Origin: Candidatus Moraniibacteriota bacterium
Lineage (GTDB): Bacteria; Patescibacteriota; Minisyncoccia; Moranbacterales; UBA9337
Assembly: GCA_026985555.1 (NCBI GenBank)
Contig: JALSQF010000003.1
Span: 126,605 to 171,877, forward strand
Length of the DNA: 45,273 nt
Direction: 5' to 3'
Made by a program: the position numbers and the translations under genes. A model generated the notes under the pieces. It had not been told where the DNA came from. It was given only the letters and a program-made list of their open reading frames with translations, and did no database searches. This document shows positions 38,426-45,273 of this stretch, in pieces. Every line of letters starts with the position of its first letter. Position 1 is the stretch's first letter.

Positions 38426-39856
38426 ATGCAGACTAAAACAAGAATAGTGGCTACTTTAGGTCCGGCGTCAGAAAAAAAAGATATTTTAAAGCAAATGATT
38501 AAAAACGGTATGAGGATAGCACGTTTAAATTTTTCACACGGAAGCTATATTTGGCATCGTAAAGCAATAAAAAATATTCGTGAGTTAGCTAAGGAGTTAA
38601 ATGTTAACATAGGAATTTTAGGAGATTTACAAGGACCAAGAATTAGGGTGCAAATAGCAGAGGATTTAAAAATTGAGAGAGGAGAAAAAATTTTAGTGGT
38701 AGATGGAAGTCAAAAAAAGACGTTTCAACGTTTTGATAGGCCGTTTTTCTTTCTAGATTATCCTCATATTATAAAAAATATCAGGAAGGATAGTGAAATT
38801 TTAATAGAAGATGGTTTAATTAGTTTGAAGGTTCTTGAAAACAGAAAAGAATACTTAGTAACAAAGGTTATAGATGGTGGAATTATACGTAATCATAAGG
38901 GTGTTAATATACCGGGAGTAGATTTAAATATTGATGTTATTACTCAAAAAGACAAGAAGGATTTAGATTTTATTTTAAAAGAAAAACTAGATTTTATTGC
39001 TCTTTCTTTTGTTAGTTCTAGCGAAGATATTCAATATTTAAAACAACTAATTTTCAAAAAAACAAAAAAGAGGGAAAACGTTCCTTGGATAATTGCTAAA
39101 ATTGAAAGACAACAAGCTATTACCAATTTAGGTGAAATTTTGGATGAAGCTGATGGAGTTATGGTAGCGCGTGGGGATTTAGGTATAGAAATGGATGAAA
39201 ATAAATTAGCTGTTTTACAAAAAAGGATTATTGCCGAATCTTTAAAAAGAGCGAAACCGGTTATTGTAGCTACACAAATGTTAGATAGCATGATTAGAAA
39301 TCCTCGTCCTACAAGAGCAGAAGTGAGTGATGTTTCTAATGCTGTTATTGATCATACTGATGCAGTTATGCTTTCAGGAGAAAGTGCTAGTGGAAAATAT
39401 CCTGTAGAAAGTGTTTCTACTATGCAGAAAATTATTTATAGCACGGAAAAATCAATTTGGGACGATGAAAAAGTAAAACCATTAAGCATTAAACTTCAGT
39501 CAGAATATTCTGTTTTAGCTAGAAGCGCTTATGAATTAGCGGAAAGTTTTTCAGCTAAAGCCATTGTAGTAATTAGTTTAAGCGGATTTACGGCGCGATT
39601 AATTTCTCATTTTCGTCCTCAACAAAAAATATTAGTAGCTACTAATAGGCGTAAAACTTTTCATTATTTTTCTTTGTTATGGGGAGTGGAGGCTTATTTA
39701 TTTAAGAAAAAAGAAAAATTAGACTTACTTATAGATAAAACTATTAAGTTAGCCTTAAAAGAAAAATTATTAAAGGAAGGAGATAAAGTGGTTGTTTTGA
39801 TAGGAAGAAATATTAAAGGGAAGAAAATGCGATTAGTTGGAGTAAAATATATTTAA
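38426..39856 (+). CDS. pyk: Pyruvate kinase
   Basis: TRIVATLGPASEKKDILKQMIKNGMRIARLNFSHG...IAKIERQQAITNLGEILDEADGVMVARGDLGIEM...VIVATQMLDSMIRNPRPTRAEVSDVSNAVIDHTDAVMLSGESA. Confidence 0.98.
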   Translation: MQTKTRIVATLGPASEKKDILKQMIKNGMRIARLNFSHGSYIWHRKAIKNIRELAKELNVNIGILGDLQGPRIRVQIAEDLKIERGEKILVVDGSQKKTFQRFDRPFFFLDYPHIIKNIRKDSEILIEDGLISLKVLENRKEYLVTKVIDGGIIRNHKGVNIPGVDLNIDVITQKDKKDLDFILKEKLDFIALSFVSSSEDIQYLKQLIFKKTKKRENVPWIIAKIERQQAITNLGEILDEADGVMVARGDLGIEMDENKLAVLQKRIIAESLKRAKPVIVATQMLDSMIRNPRPTRAEVSDVSNAVIDHTDAVMLSGESASGKYPVESVSTMQKIIYSTEKSIWDDEKVKPLSIKLQSEYSVLARSAYELAESFSAKAIVVISLSGFTARLISHFRPQQKILVATNRRKTFHYFSLLWGVEAYLFKKKEKLDLLIDKTIKLALKEKLLKEGDKVVVLIGRNIKGKKMRLVGVKYI

Positions 39857-39893
39857 TTTTTTATAATAGTTTTAACTGGTGGTTGCTTTATTT

Positions 39894-41279
39894 ATGTCTG
39901 AAATATTAAATAATAATTTATTACTTGTTCAAATAATACATTCGTCTGGGTGGGGTTATGTTTTAGCTTTAGGTGCGTCTTTTTTGGAAACAATTTTGGC
40001 TTTAGGTTTATTTTTGCCCGGTTCTAGTGTAATTATGGTGTTAGGTGCTTTAAGCGCTTATCACTGGCTAAATTTTTATGGGGTGTTAATCTTTGCTATT
40101 ATGGGAGCTGTTTTAGGCGATAATTTAAATTATTATTTAGGAAAAAAATATGCTAGTAGTTATTTGAAAAAAGGTTTTTGGTTTTTGAAACCGGCTTACT
40201 TTAAAAAAGCGCAAATTTATTTTCAAAAACATGGAGGTAAAAGTGTTTTTTGGGGAAGGTTTATCCCTACTTTAAAAGAAGTCATACCTTTTATTGCGGG
40301 TGCCTTTCAAATGTCTCAAAAAGAGTTTATTTTTTGGAATATTTTAGGAGGAATAGGGTGGTCATTAGAATGGGCGGGAGCTGGTTATTTATTTGCTCAA
40401 TCTTTAAATTTAGCTCGGATTTGGTTATCGCGAGCAGGTTTTTTCTTTTTCTTTTTATTTTTATCTTTATCTTTTCTTTTTTATTTGCGTTGGTTAGTGG
40501 CTAAAAGAAAACAACAAGAAAAATATTGGCATTATCCTTTATGGAGATTCGCTTTGAAAATGATATTAAAAAATAAATGGTTACAAAAAAAAGAAAAACA
40601 ATCTCCTCAAACTTTTCTTTTTTTTCGTTCTCGTTTTGATGAAAAAAAGATAACAGGTTTATTTTTGACTTGGACGTTAACAATGTTAATTATTTTAGGG
40701 GGAATAATTATCTGGGGGAAAAAGATTATTTCTCTTCAACAAATTCCATGGTTAGATAAAATTACTATTAACCTAATTCACTTTATTCAAGTTTCAACAA
40801 TAGCTCAATATATAATGATAATAACTTATTTAGGTAAATGGTGGTTTGTTCTAATTTTAGCTGCATTTATTTCTTTATTTTGGTTACGAAAAAAAGAAAA
40901 AATATTTCTTATTCCTTTCTGGATAATTTTGTTAGGAGGGGAGCTTTCCGCTCATTGGATTAAAAAATTAATTGGTCGTCATCGTCCTGAAGCAATTTTT
41001 TCTTTTGAAAAAACCTATTCTTTTCCTAGCGGACACGCTACCTTAGCTATGATTTTTTACGGCTTTTTAACTTACTATTTCATAAAAAAAAGTAAAATAT
41101 GGGAAAAGCAATTAAATTATTTTTGGATAGGAATAAGTTTAATTATATTGATTGGATTTACGCGTCTTTATTTAGGAGTGCATTATTTAAGTGATGTAAT
41201 AGCGGGTTATTTAGTGGGTTTAGTTTGGCTAATATGGGGAATTATTTTAGTTAACTGGCAAATTAAATCAAAAAAATAA
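39894..41279 (+). CDS. DedA-family domain fused to PAP2 phosphatase domain
   Basis: N-term DedA-like FLPGSSVIMVLGALSA...GDNLNYYLGKKY...FWGRFIPTLKEVIPFIAGAFQMSQKEFIFWNILGGIGWS; C-term PAP2 KKLIGRHRPE...YSFPSGHATLA...GFTRLYLGVHYLSDVIAGYLVG. ATG 39894 preferred over GTG 39879. Confidence 0.92.
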   Translation: MSEILNNNLLLVQIIHSSGWGYVLALGASFLETILALGLFLPGSSVIMVLGALSAYHWLNFYGVLIFAIMGAVLGDNLNYYLGKKYASSYLKKGFWFLKPAYFKKAQIYFQKHGGKSVFWGRFIPTLKEVIPFIAGAFQMSQKEFIFWNILGGIGWSLEWAGAGYLFAQSLNLARIWLSRAGFFFFFLFLSLSFLFYLRWLVAKRKQQEKYWHYPLWRFALKMILKNKWLQKKEKQSPQTFLFFRSRFDEKKITGLFLTWTLTMLIILGGIIIWGKKIISLQQIPWLDKITINLIHFIQVSTIAQYIMIITYLGKWWFVLILAAFISLFWLRKKEKIFLIPFWIILLGGELSAHWIKKLIGRHRPEAIFSFEKTYSFPSGHATLAMIFYGFLTYYFIKKSKIWEKQLNYFWIGISLIILIGFTRLYLGVHYLSDVIAGYLVGLVWLIWGIILVNWQIKSKK

Positions 41280-41292
41280 TCAGATTGTAATT

Positions 41293-42183
41293 ATGTTGAA
41301 CTTCTATCAACACCTGCCAGAAAAAATTAATCCTTTAATTTTTAATTTTGATTTTTTTTCTTTGCGCTGGTATTCGCTGATGTTTCTTTTTGCATTATTA
41401 ATGGTTTATTTTTTCTTGAAAAAACAAATATTTTTTCAAGAAAAAAATAAAAAGAATATTGATTGGGATATTTTTTTTATTTATATGGCAATAGGAATTT
41501 TATTGGGAGGACGTTTAGGATATGTTTTTTTTTATGATCTATCTTATTATTTGCACCATTGGCAGGAAATTTTTTGGCCATTTTTTTATGATCAAAATCA
41601 ACAAAAATTAATTTGGCAGGGGATTTCAGGAATGAGTTATCATGGAGGATTGATAGGAGCTTTAATAATGGGTATAATTTTTTGCTATCATTACAAAATA
41701 GATTTTCTTTGGTTAGCTGATCAAATTGCATTAGTAACTCCTTTGGGATATTTTTGGGGAAGAATAGGAAATTTTTTGAATAGGGAATTATATGGAAGAC
41801 CTACTCAAAAATTTTGGGGAATGTATTTTAAGGGAGAAAATTTTTTGCGTCATCCTTCTCAATTATATGAAGCTTTAGGAGAAGGAATATTATTATTTTT
41901 TATTTTATTTTTCATTAAAAATAGATGTTGGCAAAAAAGAAAAAGAGAAAAAAACAGCAGTTTTTGTACTCAAAAAGGTTATCTTTTTTTAAGCTATATT
42001 CTTTTTTATAATTTAATTCGTTTTGGAATAGAGTTTTTTCGTCAATCAGACGAACAGATTGGTTTAATCTGGAATATATTAACCTTAGGTCAGATATTAT
42101 CTTTATTTTTTATAATATTTGCTATTCTATTATTTTTCTTCTTTTTTAATTTTGACAACAATAAGGATAAAAAAGAAAAATAG
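41293..42183 (+). CDS. lgt: Prolipoprotein diacylglyceryl transferase
   Basis: LRWYSLMFLFALLMVYFFLKK...GILLGGRLGYVFFYDL...GISGMSYHGGLIGALIMGIIFC...PLGYFWGRIGNFLNRELYGRPTQKFWGMYF...RHPSQLYEALGEG. Confidence 0.96.
   Translation: MLNFYQHLPEKINPLIFNFDFFSLRWYSLMFLFALLMVYFFLKKQIFFQEKNKKNIDWDIFFIYMAIGILLGGRLGYVFFYDLSYYLHHWQEIFWPFFYDQNQQKLIWQGISGMSYHGGLIGALIMGIIFCYHYKIDFLWLADQIALVTPLGYFWGRIGNFLNRELYGRPTQKFWGMYFKGENFLRHPSQLYEALGEGILLFFILFFIKNRCWQKRKREKNSSFCTQKGYLFLSYILFYNLIRFGIEFFRQSDEQIGLIWNILTLGQILSLFFIIFAILLFFFFFNFDNNKDKKEK
41409..41446. repeat. Perfect 16-bp inverted repeat inside lgt
   Basis: ttttttcttgaaaaaa-caaata-ttttttcaagaaaaaa. Confidence 0.9.
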
Positions 42184-42263
42184 AAAAGTATTTAAAATTT
42201 TTTCAAGCTTTTAATGAGATATAAGTATAAGTTTATAGAATGGTTTACGAGAGGATTATTTTG

Positions 42264-42282
42264 TATAATTTTTTTGTATAAT
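42264..42282 (+). promoter_or_regulatory. Tandem TGTATAAT boxes upstream of mreB
   Basis: TATAAT at 42264-42269 and 42277-42282 within a 13-bp tandem duplication ttttgtataattt. Confidence 0.45.
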
Positions 42283-42356
42283 TTTTTAGACAAAATAATA
42301 TTTTTATGTTAGTTTTTATTTGATAGTTATTTAATGAAATTAAAATTCGTTTTTTT

Positions 42357-43445
42357 ATGATGAATAAGTATAAACAATGGAAAAATAAAATAACTGGAAA
42401 ATTTTTTGGAAATCTTTCTAATGATGTAGGTATAGATTTAGGAACGGCTAACACTTTAGTTTATGTTAATGGTAAAGGTATCGTGATTAATGAACCGTCG
42501 GTTGTAGCTATCAACAAAAAGACTGGTCAAATTTTAGCCATAGGAAAAGAAGCTAAAAAAATGGTGGGCAAAACGCCGGGACATATAGTAGCTATTCGTC
42601 CTTTAGTTGATGGTGTAGTGAGTGATTATGAAACAACACAACAGATGTTGCGTTATTTTATTAATAAAGTTCGTAAAAAATCTTTTGCCTTACTTCCTCG
42701 TCCTAGAGTGTTAGTAGGAATTCCTTCGGGAGTAACAGAAGTAGAAAGAAGGGCAGTAATAGAAGCTACTATTAATGCAGGAGCGCGAGAAGCTTATTTA
42801 ATTGATGAACCTATGGCAGCAGCTATCGGAGCACGTTTGCCTGTTATTAATGCCACAGGAAATATGATAGTAGATATTGGAGGAGGAACAAGTGAAATAG
42901 CAGTGATTTCTTTAGGAGGAGTAGTGGTTTCCAGGAGTTTAAGAATTGCAGGAGATGAGATGAACGAAGATATTGTGCGTTATTGTCGGGATAAATTTAA
43001 TTTATTGATTGGGGAAAGAACGGCTGAGGAAGTAAAGATAAGAATAGGAAGCGCTTATCCTCAAGAAAAAAAAGAAAGAATTGTAATTAGAGGTAGGGAT
43101 TTAGTTAGTGGATTACCAAAAGAAATAAAAGCCAATAATGAAGAAATTGAGGAGGCGCTTTCTCGTTCAATTAGAATTATTGTAAACAATATTAGAACTA
43201 TTATTGAAGAAACTCCTCCAGAACTTATAGCTGACATAATGCAACAAGGGATTATTTTAGCTGGCGGAGGGAGCTTAATTAGAGGCTTAGATAAATTAAT
43301 TGCTAATCAAACAGGTATGCCAGTGAGAATGATGGAGGATCCTTTAACAGCGGTAGTAAGAGGGACAGGAATTGTTTTGAATGATTTGGAACACTTAAAA
43401 GATGTTCTTTTAGAAACAGATAAAATTGAAAAACCGCTACATTAA
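42357..43445 (+). CDS. mreB: Rod shape-determining protein MreB
   Basis: VGIDLGTANTLVYVNGKGIVINEPSVVAINKKTGQILAIGKEAKKMVGKTPGHIVAIRPLVDGVVSDYE...MIVDIGGGTSEIAVISLGG. Confidence 0.98.
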   Translation: MMNKYKQWKNKITGKFFGNLSNDVGIDLGTANTLVYVNGKGIVINEPSVVAINKKTGQILAIGKEAKKMVGKTPGHIVAIRPLVDGVVSDYETTQQMLRYFINKVRKKSFALLPRPRVLVGIPSGVTEVERRAVIEATINAGAREAYLIDEPMAAAIGARLPVINATGNMIVDIGGGTSEIAVISLGGVVVSRSLRIAGDEMNEDIVRYCRDKFNLLIGERTAEEVKIRIGSAYPQEKKERIVIRGRDLVSGLPKEIKANNEEIEEALSRSIRIIVNNIRTIIEETPPELIADIMQQGIILAGGGSLIRGLDKLIANQTGMPVRMMEDPLTAVVRGTGIVLNDLEHLKDVLLETDKIEKPLH

Positions 43446-43489
43446 ATAATAAACAATTCTGTTATTTTTTAAGAAAAAAATAAGAACAT

Positions 43490-44284
43490 ATGGGGATAAA
43501 AAAATTTTTCAATAAAAAACAGAAAATTTTTTGGGTAGGAATAATTATTCTTTTGGTTTTATTTTTAAATTTTTTTCAAGAAAAATTTTTTTTTAATTTT
43601 GTTTTTAGCATAACTTATCCTTTTCAAAAAGTTTTTTATTTAACCTCTCAAAAAGCAAATAATTTTATTTATTTATTTGAAAACATTAGCAAATTAAAAC
43701 AAGAAAATGAAAGACTATATCAAGAAAATATAAGACTATTAGCTAGAAATAATCAATTAGAAAACTTAGAGAAAGAAAATAAACATTTAAGGGAAGAGTT
43801 AGGTTTATTACCTCAAGATAAATTTAAAATAGAAAAAGCGCAAATTATTGGCAGAAGTTCTAATATAAATAACTGGTTATTAATTGATAAAGGAAAAAAA
43901 CAAGGAATTGAGGTGGGTCAACCAGTGGTGATAGCGCAAGGTATTTTTATAGGAAAAGTAAAAAAGGTTTTTCAGTATAGCGCTCAAATTATTTTAATTT
44001 CTAATTCTCAAAGTAATATTAGTGCAATGGATAAAAACACTAATACGAAAGGAATTTTAAAAGGAAAATATGGGTTAGGAGTCTATTTAGATATGGTAAT
44101 GCCCACAGAAGCTATAAATAATAATGATGAAATTGTTACGGTAGCTACGGATAAAACTCCAGAAGGACTTTTAATTGGAAATTTAACCAATATTCATTTA
44201 TCTGATGATCATTTAGTTCAACAAGCGGATGTAGTAATTCCTTATGATTTAAGTAAAATTCATTTTGTGGGAGTTATTAAATAA
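43490..44284 (+). CDS. mreC: Rod shape-determining protein MreC
   Basis: N-terminal TM, coiled coil (LKQENERLYQENIRLLARNNQLENLEKENKHLREELGLL), beta-domain IGRSSNINNWLLIDKGKKQGIEVGQPVV. Confidence 0.93.
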   Translation: MGIKKFFNKKQKIFWVGIIILLVLFLNFFQEKFFFNFVFSITYPFQKVFYLTSQKANNFIYLFENISKLKQENERLYQENIRLLARNNQLENLEKENKHLREELGLLPQDKFKIEKAQIIGRSSNINNWLLIDKGKKQGIEVGQPVVIAQGIFIGKVKKVFQYSAQIILISNSQSNISAMDKNTNTKGILKGKYGLGVYLDMVMPTEAINNNDEIVTVATDKTPEGLLIGNLTNIHLSDDHLVQQADVVIPYDLSKIHFVGVIK

Positions 44285-44301
44285 ATATTATTAAATTATC
44301 A

Positions 44302-45273
44302 ATGGAAAATAAAAGAAAAAAAATAATTGGGATTAATGCTTTTTTTTTAAGCCAGCCGAATACAGGTATAGGTCAAGTAACTGTTAGTCTAATAAATTCT
44401 TTTAAACAGGATAATTTTTATCGGAAAAATAAAACTTTAATTTATCTTCAGGATAGATTAAATAAAGAAAAAATTTTTTCAGATTTTCAAACTACAATCA
44501 TGCATTCTTTTTATCAGAGAAAGGATTTATTGCAAAAAATATGGAAAGAAAAAATTTTATTGCCTCGTAATTTTAAAAAAATTAAAGGAGATATTTTTTT
44601 AAGTTTGTATCAATGTCCGAGTGTGTTTTCTGATGCTTATCATTTAATGATAGTGCATGATATTATCCCTCATCTTTTTTCGGAATATCTAAATAATTGG
44701 CGGAAAAAAATTTATTGGAAACTTACTTTACGAGCTATAAAAAAAGCTGATAAAATTATAGCTGTTTCTTATTCTACTAAAAAGGATTTAATTAGTTATC
44801 TTTCTCTCTCACCTTCTCAAATAAAAGTAATTTATCCAGCTATTCATCCAATTTTTTATCAAGAAATTAGTTTTAAGACAAGGGAAAGAGTGCTTCAAAA
44901 ATATAATCTTTCTCCTGGTTATTTATATTATGGAGGAGGATTAGAAAAAAGAAAAAATATAAAGAGAATATTAAAAGCTTATCAAAAATTAAAAGCAGAA
45001 GATTTTAATTTACCTCCTCTGGTTATTTCAGGAAAACTAATGCCCCATTTAGCGCCTTTAGTGACAGATGCGGAAGATTTAGTGAAAAAAATGTCTTTAG
45101 AAGAAGAAGTAAAATTATTAGACTTTGTTCCGCAAAAGGATCTTCCTATTCTTTACTCTTCCGCCTCTCTCTTTCTTTTTCCCTCTCTCTATGAAGGATT
45201 TGGTCTCCCAGTTTTAGAAGCGCAAGCCTTAGGAACTCCCGTAATCACCAGCAATCTTTCTTCTTTGCCAGAA
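44302..45273 (+). CDS. GT4-family glycosyltransferase, truncated by window end
   Basis: My translation from ATG 44302 found no stop: MENKRKKIIGINAFFLSQPNTGIGQVTVSLINSF...LMIVHDIIPHLF...YYGGGLEKRKNIKRILKAYQKL...FLFPSLYEGFGLPVLEAQALGTPVITSNLSSLPE. Missing from the supplied ORF track, probably because it is open at the edge. Confidence 0.9.
   Translation, partial: MENKRKKIIGINAFFLSQPNTGIGQVTVSLINSFKQDNFYRKNKTLIYLQDRLNKEKIFSDFQTTIMHSFYQRKDLLQKIWKEKILLPRNFKKIKGDIFLSLYQCPSVFSDAYHLMIVHDIIPHLFSEYLNNWRKKIYWKLTLRAIKKADKIIAVSYSTKKDLISYLSLSPSQIKVIYPAIHPIFYQEISFKTRERVLQKYNLSPGYLYYGGGLEKRKNIKRILKAYQKLKAEDFNLPPLVISGKLMPHLAPLVTDAEDLVKKMSLEEEVKLLDFVPQKDLPILYSSASLFLFPSLYEGFGLPVLEAQALGTPVITSNLSSLPE

Noticed and set aside
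42245-42454. Minus-strand 69-aa ORF upstream of mreB
   Set aside because: Overlaps the start of mreB and its promoter region; composition-driven.

Overview
The window is an AT-rich, densely packed chromosomal segment. Gene content and order look like a Candidate Phyla Radiation (Patescibacteria, probably Parcubacteria-like) bacterium. This taxonomic call is inference; no rRNA or tRNA gene was seen. Almost all genes are on the + strand. The exception is a def-fmt-rhodanese block at 28034-30394. Housekeeping content: tilS (partial), ftsH, map, groES, rpsF-ssb-rpsR-efp, pnp, ligA, malic enzyme, yjbQ-like, pcm, mltG, fmt, def, tpiA, pyk, lgt, mreB, mreC and glycosyltransferases. The accessory content is mainly an exported/surface protein repertoire: a W-rich/Ig-like protein, an exactly duplicated 50-aa repeat protein, a Peptidase_S74 fibre-like protein, a five-module Cys-rich protein, a LysM-CHAP protein and a TrbC/VirB2-like pilin. 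The most interesting non-coding signals are: (i) a 48-bp perfect palindrome present twice, plus one exact half copy that shares about 165 bp of downstream homology with one full copy; (ii) a long, strong hairpin filling the pnp 5' UTR; (iii) an attenuator-like structured leader before rpsF; (iv) a 32-bp palindrome inside a consensus promoter. The most interesting protein-level signals are an FtsA-like ATPase paired with a bitopic membrane protein, a membrane-anchored tandem rhodanese with no cysteine, a DedA-PAP2 fusion, and a shared C-terminal DW-x-EV-x-P tail on two surface proteins. No CRISPR array, transposase, integrase or recognisable defence system was found.
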